In this document: piece after piece, positions 1 to 7,198 of the stretch
Position numbering within the stretch: position 1 is the stretch's first letter
Layout: every line of letters starts with the position of its first letter
DNA from: a virus
Strand: one strand, 5' to 3'
IMG/VR virus record: IMGVR_UViG_3300017971_003634
Coordinates: 1 to 22,045 of that record
DNA length: 22,045 nt
Translations under genes and position numbers: made by a program
Notes under the pieces: model-generated
What the model saw: the letters and a program-made list of their open reading frames with translations, nothing else
Told to the model about the DNA's origin: nothing
Database searches by the model: none

Positions 1-1
1 G

Positions 2-565
2 GAAGATCCCCGTCCAAAACATCAGATTTACATTGAATTGCTATGGAACGAAATTATCGCCAATGGGCTGTGGCGTAAGATCCTAGACTCTGAAACCTTT
101 GAAGAATGCTTTAATCACTTAAGAGGAGTCAAAACTATTGGAGGTTTTTTAGCCTATCAATTTGTACAGGATCTGAACTACAGTAACCTGGTGGATTTTG
201 ACAACAATTCATTTTGCTTCCCAGGACCAGGAACCATAAGAGGAGTATCCAGGGTGTTTGATTTTGATTTTACCAAAAATACAGAATCCAACGTAGCTGA
301 TGCTGTTATTTGGACCTACCATAATATCATTGGATTATTGAAACACCACGGGATGTTTCTAAAATTCTCACCCCTACCAAACTTCTGGCCTCAGGTACCA
401 GACATCTGTAATTGTTTTTGTGAAACGGATAAATACATGAGGGCAATGAATATTCAACAGGAAGGGGTAAAACGAACCAGATTAAAAAATACTTTTAAAC
501 CAAATACAAACAGAATTAAATATACACTTCCTCCAAAGTGGGGTATAAAAATACTTGAATTATGA
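2..565 (+). CDS. 5-hmdU DNA kinase helical domain / aGPT-Pplase-like protein, 5'-truncated by window edge
   Basis: The frame is open to the first bases of the window, so the gene starts upstream and only its C-terminal part is visible. An in-frame TTG at 38 is not needed as a start. Visible motifs are a helical stretch ending in GVKTIGGFLAYQ-x5-DL, then FCFPGPGTIRGV, and a C-terminal LPPKWG. This arrangement (TIGxFLAYQ, DL, GPG) is what I know from the HMUDK helical domain and the alpha-glutamyl/putrescinyl-thymine pyrophosphorylase-like families, which act on 5-hydroxymethyluracil in phage DNA during thymine hypermodification. The stop overlaps the next start (ATGA at 562), and the next gene is a thymidylate synthase homologue, which is the expected partner. 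Any P-loop kinase part would lie upstream. Seen: motifs, truncation and overlap. Inferred: the exact enzymatic step. Confidence 0.68.
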   Translation, partial: EDPRPKHQIYIELLWNEIIANGLWRKILDSETFEECFNHLRGVKTIGGFLAYQFVQDLNYSNLVDFDNNSFCFPGPGTIRGVSRVFDFDFTKNTESNVADAVIWTYHNIIGLLKHHGMFLKFSPLPNFWPQVPDICNCFCETDKYMRAMNIQQEGVKRTRLKNTFKPNTNRIKYTLPPKWGIKILEL

Positions 566-1578
566 TGTATTCTTTTAGAAATCTAAATCAGATATTGATT
601 GGTATGAGCCGTGTTATCTTAAATAATGGGGTGTGGCGTAGAGTGCGTGGATTTGACTGTCTAGAAATTCCTCACCCAGTCACTATTGAACTGACCAATC
701 CCAGTAATAGATACATAACCATTAGCAAGCGTAAGTGGAATCCCTTTTTACCATGGGCTGAAAGTCTTTGGATGGCTCTGGGACTCAACGATCTTAACAG
801 TTTACCTGGTCGTTATGTAAAGAACTTATATACATACAGTGACAACGGAAGAACATGGCGTGGTGGATATGGTCCTCGTTTAAGAGCATACAGTGGTAAT
901 GCTACGGATTATGATATCAGCGAGCCACAATATCGTCATATCTTCAGTGGCTATGTTAAGCTAATTGATCAGTTACGTTATGTAATTGAAGCTCTGCAGC
1001 GAGACCTGTCAACTCGACAGGCGATCATACAGTTTGGTGATCCCCCAAAGGATTGTTTTGATGAGAATAACATCTTAAAGGAAACTAAAGACTTTCCCTG
1101 TTCTAGAGTATTACAATTCATGGTGGTGGATGGGAAGTTAAATCTTACATTATACATACGTAGTAATGACATATTATACGGACTGAGTGCTGTGAATATT
1201 ACAAACTTCACATTGATGCAAGAATATGTGGCTAATATCATTGGCATTCCCGTAGGAAAATATTATCACATTGTTAATAATCTACATCTCTATAAAGAAC
1301 ACAAAGAAAAGATACACCAATTTGCTGATCTTAGATTAACAGATCATGTAAATGAACTTCAGTGGTATTACAAAGATCGTTTCAAAAGTCTAGACGATTT
1401 TGATAATCAAATCAATCGATTATACGAGTATGAAAAGAAAGTGTATTCGGGAGAGTGTGAAGATATTATCAAATTTGACAATGATATGATTGACGATTGG
1501 GCATTGATATTCTTAAAGTTCAAGAAATTACATATTGATGCTGAATTCAATAACCCATATCTGAATCTTCTATTTTGA
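562..1578 (+). CDS. Thymidylate synthase-family protein, possible dUMP hydroxymethylase
   Basis: The 338-residue protein keeps the thymidylate synthase core. It has DFPCSRVLQF with the nucleophile Cys180, then LYIRSND (about 198-203), then GLSAVNITNF with Asn212, then the NLHLY nucleotide-binding segment (about 240-244). Arg152 in STRQAI fits the phosphate-binding arginine. The family transfers a one-carbon unit from methylene-tetrahydrofolate to the C5 of dUMP. Cellular enzymes make dTMP, while phage relatives make 5-hydroxymethyl-dUMP or -dCMP. The residue after Cys is Ser rather than the usual His, and GLSAVN replaces GLPFN, so it diverges from housekeeping ThyA. Its 4-nt overlap with an HMUDK-like gene and nearby HD and MazG-like genes favour hydroxymethylation, but sequence alone does not separate the two reactions. 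ATGATG at 562 gives two possible adjacent starts. Confidence 0.8.
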   Translation: MMYSFRNLNQILIGMSRVILNNGVWRRVRGFDCLEIPHPVTIELTNPSNRYITISKRKWNPFLPWAESLWMALGLNDLNSLPGRYVKNLYTYSDNGRTWRGGYGPRLRAYSGNATDYDISEPQYRHIFSGYVKLIDQLRYVIEALQRDLSTRQAIIQFGDPPKDCFDENNILKETKDFPCSRVLQFMVVDGKLNLTLYIRSNDILYGLSAVNITNFTLMQEYVANIIGIPVGKYYHIVNNLHLYKEHKEKIHQFADLRLTDHVNELQWYYKDRFKSLDDFDNQINRLYEYEKKVYSGECEDIIKFDNDMIDDWALIFLKFKKLHIDAEFNNPYLNLLF

Positions 1579-1581
1579 TAC

Positions 1582-1872
1582 ATGAAACGTCACAAACCAA
1601 AAATGCAACGAATATATGTCAAACTCATAAAATTTGGCATAGGCCCTTCACTTAACCAATTAAGAAAAGTAGCACAACATTACAAATATGAATTACGAAA
1701 TGGGGAATGTACAGTAGCTTTATGGCGTAAAAGTGATGAAGGACGCACAGCAGAAATATGGTGTGGTGTACGAGACTATCTTTCATTCAAACGTAATACT
1801 GATGATGATACCATCTATCGATATAAGTTACTAGTGTTTCGTGACAGTTCAGGAGAATTTACATTTTATTAA
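1582..1872 (+). CDS. Hypothetical protein in the modification block
   Basis: This 96-residue protein begins 3 nt after the thymidylate synthase-family stop and ends 10 nt before the HD gene start chosen here. It has a basic N-terminus, no cysteine pair, no membrane segment and no motif I recognise. Alternating charged and hydrophobic stretches in the second half (ALWRKSDE, AEIWCGVRDY, YRYKLLVFRDSSGEF) suggest a small beta-rich fold. The position between two nucleotide-metabolism genes suggests co-transcription with them, but no function can be assigned. Confidence 0.65.
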   Translation: MKRHKPKMQRIYVKLIKFGIGPSLNQLRKVAQHYKYELRNGECTVALWRKSDEGRTAEIWCGVRDYLSFKRNTDDDTIYRYKLLVFRDSSGEFTFY

Positions 1873-1882
1873 TACCAATACT

Positions 1883-2398
1883 ATGCTTAGAATATCAGAT
1901 TATCGTAACATGAAAAACATTGAGCGTCTAAATTTAGTTCCTATTTTACGTTCATATAATCTATTGGAACACTCTTATATGGTAACTGTACTCTTTATGT
2001 ATTTTTCTGAATTTGAAGGGATATCGTGTGATTATGCTGTATTAAAAAGGATTCTACATCATGATGTCTTAGAAACGATCACTGGGGATTTGTCTTACGT
2101 AGTAAAAAATCACAACCGTATAACAAAGAATGCCTGGGAAAATATTGAACAGGAGATGATAAAGACTAACATCAGATTTGCAGGACACACTGATTTAGAA
2201 ATTGAATTATCCTTCACTGAAGAACAAGAACAACTGTTCAAGGCTTGTGACTTACTGGAACTGTGGATATTTATCAAGGAAGAGATAGCATTAGGTAATC
2301 GTATGAAGGAGATATTAACTATTGAGCGCAGATGTGTGGCTTTACTGATAGGGAAATTCAAAAGCATAGACGAATTTATTAATACATACAAATGTTGA
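1883..2398 (+). CDS. YfbR-like HD-domain 5'-deoxynucleotidase
   Basis: The HD metal-binding set is complete. LLEHS gives His30, ILHHDVLETITGDL gives His60-Asp61, Glu64 and Asp69, and KACDLLELWI gives Asp123 (numbering from ATG 1883). The HHDxxExxTGDL block closely resembles E. coli YfbR, which removes the 5'-phosphate from deoxynucleoside monophosphates. The frame is open further upstream to an ATG at 1841 inside the previous gene. I prefer 1883 because the family starts shortly before the first Arg and His and because this start avoids a 32-nt overlap. Phages that replace a canonical base often encode such phosphatases to drain the competing nucleotide. Next to a TS-like and an HMUDK-like gene, removal of a thymidine or other dNMP is a reasonable inference. 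Substrate is not shown. Confidence 0.8.
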   Translation: MLRISDYRNMKNIERLNLVPILRSYNLLEHSYMVTVLFMYFSEFEGISCDYAVLKRILHHDVLETITGDLSYVVKNHNRITKNAWENIEQEMIKTNIRFAGHTDLEIELSFTEEQEQLFKACDLLELWIFIKEEIALGNRMKEILTIERRCVALLIGKFKSIDEFINTYKC

Positions 2399-2399
2399 T

Positions 2400-2795
2400 A
2401 TGAACAAATTCTTTCTGAATAATCTATGGCGGTGGAAATGTGGGTTACCTGAATTACAACCAGAACAAACCACATTTGTTGACATCAAGGAACTGCGTAA
2501 AACTGAATGGTCTCCTGAATTTGAGCAGAAAATGAGGAACCGTTTGGTGTTTGGAGCTATCAGATACGGTCGTATGGGACATGGACGAATCCCTCCTGGT
2601 AAACCAGAATATGATCGATGTGCTTCAATACGTGCTCGTCTAGAAAGATTTGAGAAAACAGGCAATTCAGAATGGTTGATTGATATTGCCAATATGGCTT
2701 TATTGATCTATGAAGAACGAGTCCACCCAAACTTTCATTTTGCCCATGTAGATGGGGATGCAGAAGATAGTTATCACGACAAAATCAAGAAATGA
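2400..2795 (+). CDS. Conserved phage-type helical protein, possible MazG-like nucleotide pyrophosphohydrolase
   Basis: The 131-residue, mainly helical protein has an RNRLVFGAIRYGRM segment, then RARLERFEKTGN, EWLIDIANMALLIYEE and HPNFHFAHVD. The pattern FGAxRYG followed by a helix rich in E/D (EWLID-x-ANMALL) is known to me from conserved phage proteins and is reminiscent of the all-alpha NTP pyrophosphohydrolases (MazG/dUTPase-like), where acidic residues on paired helices bind magnesium. The full ExxE...ExxD signature is not clearly present, so the enzymatic call is tentative. It starts 1 nt after the HD gene stop. Its place in a nucleotide-metabolism block supports a nucleotide-pool role. 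Confidence 0.6.
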   Translation: MNKFFLNNLWRWKCGLPELQPEQTTFVDIKELRKTEWSPEFEQKMRNRLVFGAIRYGRMGHGRIPPGKPEYDRCASIRARLERFEKTGNSEWLIDIANMALLIYEERVHPNFHFAHVDGDAEDSYHDKIKK

Positions 2796-3190
2796 TGAAT
2801 GGTAATAATACAGAACGTGCTCTTTGGGCAATTTGTGGATTGGTAAAAAAGATCTATGAAAAACTAGACTCTTCAAATGAAAAGTCTGTTAATCCAAATG
2901 TCTCCAATAAACAAGAGGGAGAAACAATGTATGGAAAAGATCTCAGTGTTCCAAGACTATTAGATGAAGCAAAGGGGTATACTTTGTATTTTAAAAACAA
3001 AAATGCGAAGTACTATGGTGAATTACAAAGTATACATAAGACTAAAGCATCAGGTCTTACAAAACGACAGGTCGTGCTAGAACACAAATTAGGAGACAAT
3101 AGTATAATACACAAAGTAAACTTTGATAGATATGATTTTGTTTCAGTACAACATGATTTGAAACTCATCATTTTTAAAATAATAGAATAA
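2792..3190 (+). CDS. Hypothetical protein with possible internal start
   Basis: The 132-residue frame overlaps the previous stop by 4 nt (ATGA at 2792) and its own TAA overlaps the clamp start (TAATG at 3188-3192). The N-terminal 45 residues form a helix plus a polar Asn/Ser-rich linker. The rest (MYGKDLSVPRLLDEAKG...) looks like a compact beta-rich domain. An in-frame ATG at 2927 is preceded by a purine-rich GAGGGAG site at a normal distance, unlike most starts here, so a shorter 87-residue product is possible. No known family is recognised. Confidence 0.6.
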   Translation: MMNGNNTERALWAICGLVKKIYEKLDSSNEKSVNPNVSNKQEGETMYGKDLSVPRLLDEAKGYTLYFKNKNAKYYGELQSIHKTKASGLTKRQVVLEHKLGDNSIIHKVNFDRYDFVSVQHDLKLIIFKIIE

Positions 3191-4215
3191 TGGAACTGAA
3201 CACTAAAGAATTTCAAGAAGCTCTGAAAATAGTCAAACCAGGATTAGCACGAACCGAACTAATCAACCAGAGCACCGATTATGCCTTCCGTAACGGAAGA
3301 ATAATCACTTATAACGATGAGATATCGATAAGTCATCCTGTGAACTCACTGGACGTCACTGGGGTCGTTGAAGCCCTTACGCTATATAACTACGTAACCC
3401 GGTTGAAACGTGAAACCATGACGATAAAAACGACCTCTGAAGAGATGCAAATCACCTGTGGTAAATCCAAAGTAGGAATTCCTTTGATGGAAGAGATATT
3501 ACTCCCACTAGATCAAATTGATGAAGTGAAAGAATGGTTTTCAATTACCGAAGACTTTGTCACAATACTGAATATGGCCTCTGGTGCTACTGCACAAGAC
3601 TTGAATATGGGAGTATTCACTTGTGTTTACTATAACAAAGATACAAAAACCATTACAGGGAGTGATAATTATCGTATTCTACACAGTGATCCTCTGACTG
3701 TAAATGGAAAAGTGGGATCTTTTCTGGTGCCGGCCAAATCAGCACATCTAGTCCCTACAATTATTCCCAATAAAATAGCTGTTACTGAAAGCTGGGTTCA
3801 CTTCAAAAATGAAAGAGGGACCATAATGAGTTGTCGCACAGTACCCGATCAATATAAAGACCTCAGTGGTGTGATTGACAATATAGAAGGACAAACCTTT
3901 GAATTCCCACGTACTATGCTAGAAGTAATAGAAAGAGCAAATATATTCAGTAAAAAAGCAAACACCTGGGAAGAGGAAGTACAGTTTACCATAGCAAATA
4001 ATCGCATCACCTTACGATCACAAGGAGACAGTGGATGGTTTGAAGAATCAATAAATCATCGCTATAAAGATGAACCATTTTCATTCAGTATAATTCCATA
4101 CCTACTTCAAGACATATTGAAACGTACAAGCATTTGTACTGTCAGTGACCATGGGTTACTATTTGTTGGACAAGGGTGGCGATATATCAGTTCATTACTG
4201 AGTATGAAAATGTGA
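3190..4215 (+). CDS. Sliding clamp, DnaN (beta clamp)-like
   Basis: The 341-residue protein is close to the length of bacterial beta clamps (about 365). It shows their repeated beta-alpha-beta character: an N-terminal LNTKEFQEALKIVKPGLA helix, a strand with RNGRIITYNDEISISHP, a middle GSDNYRILHS segment like the clamp motif with a TD.xR core, and a C-terminal tail ending SSLLSMKM. The clamp encircles DNA and tethers the polymerase. The calls rest on fold-level resemblance, not strong identity. It lies directly before the split UDG-exonuclease/polymerase genes and in the same direction as a clamp loader gene, which supports the call. Start is set by the TAATG overlap with the previous gene. 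Confidence 0.75.
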   Translation: MELNTKEFQEALKIVKPGLARTELINQSTDYAFRNGRIITYNDEISISHPVNSLDVTGVVEALTLYNYVTRLKRETMTIKTTSEEMQITCGKSKVGIPLMEEILLPLDQIDEVKEWFSITEDFVTILNMASGATAQDLNMGVFTCVYYNKDTKTITGSDNYRILHSDPLTVNGKVGSFLVPAKSAHLVPTIIPNKIAVTESWVHFKNERGTIMSCRTVPDQYKDLSGVIDNIEGQTFEFPRTMLEVIERANIFSKKANTWEEEVQFTIANNRITLRSQGDSGWFEESINHRYKDEPFSFSIIPYLLQDILKRTSICTVSDHGLLFVGQGWRYISSLLSMKM

Positions 4216-4249
4216 TGGAACAGAAAACAATGAACATATTGTTATCAAT

Positions 4250-5473
4250 ATGACCAGAGGATTCTTTAATAGAGAAAGTCTAAAATCTCCTAACATAAAA
4301 GGAAAACCTCTCACATGCGCCTCATGTGGATTATACAAAGATTGCCGTAGTCCAAAAATGAAACCATACGGCAATTTCCGTAAACACATATTGAACATAG
4401 GAGAAGCTCCTGGAGAACATGAAGACCGAAGAGGGAAACCATGGCAAGGACGTACAGGACGTTTACTCCAAGAAACATACGAACGGTATGGTATTGACCT
4501 ATTTGAAGATTGTGTCAACATCAATTCAGTAAACTGTCGTCCTCCTAACAATTATACTCCCACTAACCATCAAATAGATTGTTGTCGTGTGATGATGGTA
4601 AACCAAGCTCTTGATGAATATAATCCTAAAGCTATTGTAATATTGGGAGGATCAGCTTTGCATAGCTTTTTAAAACATCGTTACAAAAAAGAATTACACG
4701 GAATTAATACCTGGCGAGGGTATGCCATACCAGATCAGGAATACAAATGTTGGGTATTTCCCATTTGGCACCCATCATTTGTACATCGTATGGAGCGTGC
4801 TCGTGAAGTACGTACCATTTGGCATCAAGACATACAACACATAGTTGAACGATATAACGTTCCGTTACCATCTTGGCCAAAACCCAAAATCCACATGATT
4901 GGAGAACTTGATGTTCTTAATGACATAGATACTGGAATAATCAGTGTTGATTATGAGACTACTGGATTAAAACCGCATGCCCATGGACACCAAATAGTTT
5001 CTGCCTCAGTCAGTCCAGATGAGAATACTGCTTATACTTTTTTAATGCCTCATACCAAACGCAAACGAGAACCTTTTATTAGATTATTGACAAATAGATC
5101 GATAGCCAAAATAGGACATCATATAAAGTTTGAAGACACGTGGACTCGTCACAAGTTAAGAGTATTGGTAGAAAATTGGGCATTTGATAGTATGTTGGCT
5201 GCTCACATATTGGATAATCGTTCAAACACTACTAGTTTATCTTTTCAGGAATATGTTAATTTAGGAACGTTGGGGTATGACGAAGAAGTAGCACCATATC
5301 TAAAAAGCATTGACAATAAAGATGGAAATAGTATGAATACAATATTAGATCTTATAAAGACTTCTCAGGGAATTGAAAAACTTTTGACGTACAATGCTAT
5401 GGATACCATCACACAATTCAGAATAGCTAATATACAAATGAAAAGAATGGAATTTGATTTTTTACCTTTTTAA
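4250..5473 (+). CDS. Family 4 uracil-DNA glycosylase fused to a DnaQ/PolA-type 3'-5' exonuclease (front part of a split DNA polymerase)
   Basis: Residues 1 to about 200 form a family 4 UDG. The motif GEAPGEHEDRRGKPWQGRTG (51-70) matches the uracil-binding loop, HPSFVHR (174-180) matches the C-terminal DNA loop, and Cys23, Cys26, Cys96 and Cys111 or 112 fit the four cysteines of the [4Fe-4S] cluster. Residues about 225-395 are a proofreading exonuclease with SVDYETTGL (Asp234, Glu236), GHHIKFEDTW (Asp297) and YNAMDTITQF (Tyr381, Asp385). The frame then ends in a short novel tail (RMEFDFLPF). The enzyme would remove uracil and mispaired 3' ends at the fork. The matching polymerase domain is in a separate gene at 7929. 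Joining at the shared AATGAAA would restore one protein. Confidence 0.88.
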   Translation: MTRGFFNRESLKSPNIKGKPLTCASCGLYKDCRSPKMKPYGNFRKHILNIGEAPGEHEDRRGKPWQGRTGRLLQETYERYGIDLFEDCVNINSVNCRPPNNYTPTNHQIDCCRVMMVNQALDEYNPKAIVILGGSALHSFLKHRYKKELHGINTWRGYAIPDQEYKCWVFPIWHPSFVHRMERAREVRTIWHQDIQHIVERYNVPLPSWPKPKIHMIGELDVLNDIDTGIISVDYETTGLKPHAHGHQIVSASVSPDENTAYTFLMPHTKRKREPFIRLLTNRSIAKIGHHIKFEDTWTRHKLRVLVENWAFDSMLAAHILDNRSNTTSLSFQEYVNLGTLGYDEEVAPYLKSIDNKDGNSMNTILDLIKTSQGIEKLLTYNAMDTITQFRIANIQMKRMEFDFLPF

Positions 5474-5483
5474 TTATTAAGAC

Positions 5484-5987
5484 ATGAAAAGAATCACTTT
5501 GTTAATTGTTATGGCCGCATCCTTAACTGGGTGCTGCCTTTCACAGATTCCCACACAGTATGCCTATGTTGATGATAGCTGTACTGCTATCCTTCCTGAT
5601 TTTACCGGAATTGTAATTGCTCGTGATAATTGCGATTTTGCTATTATCAATCAATACCCGCAACCCGGTGAAATAATCCGGGTCACTACCAATGTTGAGA
5701 TTGAAGCGGTGGACGGGTCAGGCAATGCGGCTTCTGTTTTCTTTGATGTAGTGCTACTGGATACCATCCCCCCGGCTATACAATTAAACCCAGAATGGAC
5801 AGGGTACAGTGATCAAGAAGTGGGTGATATGTACCGGACGTTTTACGGTTGGGTGCAGAATCATTATGCTGAGTTTAATGAGCTATTTGCATGGGATTCA
5901 ATCCCGGGTGTGCCTGTTACCTTATTTTACAATAACATACCTATCCCTGATACAGTCCGTCAGGATTGGTGGTGGGCAACGGAATAA
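5484..5987 (+). CDS. HYR-like domain lipoprotein, cargo gene
   Basis: The 167-residue protein has a lipoprotein signal peptide. It starts with a basic MKR and a hydrophobic run, followed by the lipobox LTGC, with Cys17 as the likely lipidated residue. Residues about 28-92 look like a HYR (hyalin repeat) immunoglobulin-like domain: DDSCTAILPDFTG, DNCDFAIINQYPQPGE, then VEIEAVDGSGNAA and FFDVVLLDTIPP. The C-terminal 70 residues are not recognised. HYR lipoproteins are common on Bacteroidota surfaces, so this may be an acquired host-type gene altering the infected cell surface. That role is inferred. Its base composition (about 52% GC at 5701-5760 by hand count) exceeds the exonuclease gene just upstream (about 37% at 5161-5220). 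Confidence 0.72.
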   Translation: MKRITLLIVMAASLTGCCLSQIPTQYAYVDDSCTAILPDFTGIVIARDNCDFAIINQYPQPGEIIRVTTNVEIEAVDGSGNAASVFFDVVLLDTIPPAIQLNPEWTGYSDQEVGDMYRTFYGWVQNHYAEFNELFAWDSIPGVPVTLFYNNIPIPDTVRQDWWWATE

Positions 5988-6005
5988 ACCATAAAAAGAA
6001 ACACT
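5988..6005 (+). promoter_or_regulatory. Repeated leader motif, copy 1
   Basis: ACCATAAAAAGAAACACT directly follows the stop of the lipoprotein gene and runs up to an ATG. The same leader recurs at 6163 and 7045. It has no Shine-Dalgarno core. An A-rich leader fits Bacteroidota-type initiation. Confidence 0.5.
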
Positions 6006-6153
6006 ATGAAAATATTTAAGAATTGGTTTCGAAACAGAAAATATAGCAATCAAAGAACGGTTTCTCAAAATCGTTTTTGATGATACAGACCATGATCTTG
6101 AACGTATTGAAGCCTTGTATGGAGATTTTCACCATGAATGTGGGGATAGATAG
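6006..6153 (+). pseudogene. Small gene with apparent frameshift
   Basis: An ATG at 6006, preceded by the leader motif, opens a 24-residue frame (MKIFKNWFRNRKYS...) ending at 6080. The +1 frame continues as a charged, protein-like sequence (IAIKERFLKIVFDDTDHD, LERIEALYGDF, stop 6151-6153) but has no start codon of its own. One extra base near 6030-6050 would explain this, and removing it would give a single protein of about 48 residues. No family is recognised. It could be decay or a sequencing or assembly indel. Confidence is limited because the frames are short. Confidence 0.4.
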
Positions 6154-6162
6154 GGGCATATA

Positions 6163-6178
6163 ACCATAAAAAACAACT
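6163..6178 (+). promoter_or_regulatory. Repeated leader motif, copy 2
   Basis: ACCATAAAAAACAACT lies directly before the ATG at 6179 of the DUF7666-like gene. It matches copy 1 through the shared ACCATAAAAA core and the AACA-type end. Confidence 0.5.
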
Positions 6179-7045
6179 ATGAAAGCGTACAAAGTATTTA
6201 ATCCAGATTTTACTTGTCGGGGATTTCAATATGAAGTCGGTAAGACGTACACCAATGAAGGTGATATTTCAATGTGTCAAGAAGGGTTCCACGCCTGTAA
6301 GAATATCTCTGACTGTTTTTCCTTTTATTTGTTTGATCCAAAAAATAAAGTAGCCGAAGTCAAGTTGATGGGAAAAATCCTTGGCAAGGATGAAATCAAA
6401 CAGGTAGCAAATAAGATAAAAATAGTCCGTGAATTGACGTGGAATGAAGTGTTAGAATTAGCAAATACCGGAAAGGGTAACTCAGCGTACAGGAACTCAG
6501 GGTACAGTAACTCAGGGTACAGGAACTCAGGGGACAGGAACTCAGGGTACAGTAACTCAGGGGACAGGAACTCAGGGGACAGGAACTCAGGGGACTGGAA
6601 CTCAGGGTACAGTAACTCAGGGGACAGGAACTCAGGGGACTGGAACTCAGGGGACTGGAACTCAGGGGACTGGAACTCAGGGGACTGGAACTCGGGGGAC
6701 TGGAACTCAGGGTACAGGAACTCAGGATTTTTCAACTCAATTACCCCCGATGAGATATTAGTATTTAATAAGCCTTGTAAACGTTTGCTATGGGAGAATG
6801 CGAAGAAACCGAACTTTATCTATTTCGATTTGTGCGTATGGGTTGAATGGGAAGAGATGACCAAAGAGGAAAAGAAAGACCATAAAGATGCTTATGTTAC
6901 TCAGGGGTATTTAAAAAAGAGGGATTACAAGGAAGCCTGGAAAGAGGCATACAATAAAGCCAGCAAAGAAGATATTGAGTTATTAAAAGCTCTCCCAAAC
7001 TTTGATTCTAAGGTATTTGAAGAGATAACGGGGATTAAGGTATAA
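6179..7045 (+). CDS. DUF7666-like protein with pentapeptide-type NSG repeats
   Basis: Residues 1 to about 70 (KAYKVFNPDFTCRGFQYEVG, GFHACKN, KVAEVKLMGKI) match what I know as the DUF7666 N-terminal domain, found in phages and mobile elements, often ahead of short repeats. Residues 104-183 are sixteen pentapeptides of the form (Y/D)(R/S/W)NSG, followed by a degenerate FFNS unit. A C-terminal domain (about 190-288) contains a helical, lysine/glutamate-rich stretch. Such repeats may form a right-handed beta-helix-like stack. Function is unknown. The gene follows the shared ACCATAAAAA leader and lies in the cargo splitting the polymerase. The near-identical codons of the repeat suggest recent expansion. 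Confidence 0.7.
   Translation: MKAYKVFNPDFTCRGFQYEVGKTYTNEGDISMCQEGFHACKNISDCFSFYLFDPKNKVAEVKLMGKILGKDEIKQVANKIKIVRELTWNEVLELANTGKGNSAYRNSGYSNSGYRNSGDRNSGYSNSGDRNSGDRNSGDWNSGYSNSGDRNSGDWNSGDWNSGDWNSGDWNSGDWNSGYRNSGFFNSITPDEILVFNKPCKRLLWENAKKPNFIYFDLCVWVEWEEMTKEEKKDHKDAYVTQGYLKKRDYKEAWKEAYNKASKEDIELLKALPNFDSKVFEEITGIKV
6488..6727 (+). repeat. Tandem array of 16 x 15-bp units inside the DUF7666-like gene
   Basis: Each unit encodes one (Y/D)xNSG pentapeptide. The DNA unit is close to GACTGGAACTCAGGG. The last third is a run of almost identical D-W-N-S-G units, with a single silent change (CTCAGG to CTCGGG near 6691). The array keeps the frame, so gain or loss of whole units would not break the protein. 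Confidence 0.92.
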
Positions 7046-7062
7046 CCATAAAAAGGAACACA
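7045..7062 (+). promoter_or_regulatory. Repeated leader motif, copy 3, ahead of a broken start
   Basis: The ACCATAAAAAGGAACACA leader begins in the stop of the DUF7666-like gene. At the spacing where copy 1 meets its ATG, this copy meets ATAG instead, consistent with a one-base insertion in the start codon of the next small gene. Confidence 0.45.
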
Positions 7063-7198
7063 ATAGCATATAATTAGTATCAGATGGACCACATTATACT
7101 TAATCGCATATCGCAATAAAAAGCCAAAGTTAGGAATAAAAAGAAGCCAACTAAAACAACAGACCAATGAAAACAAAAGAATTAAGGAGGCAATTTGA
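7063..7198 (+). pseudogene. Small gene with disrupted start codon
   Basis: After the ATAG at 7063-7066 a frame runs open from 7067 to the TGA at 7196-7198 (HIISIRWTTLYLIAYRNKKP, then KLGIKRSQLKQQTNENKRIK). It is basic and protein-like, but it has no in-frame ATG and is preceded by an in-frame TAG. If ATAG were ATG, the leader motif would feed directly into a protein of about 44 residues overlapping the next gene by 32 nt. This may be decay or an indel in the assembly. No family is recognised. Confidence 0.35.

Noticed and set aside
6325-6735. Minus-strand reading frame with SPEF repeats
   Set aside because: It is the reverse complement of the 15-bp tandem repeat in the DUF7666-like gene and has no leader or neighbours.
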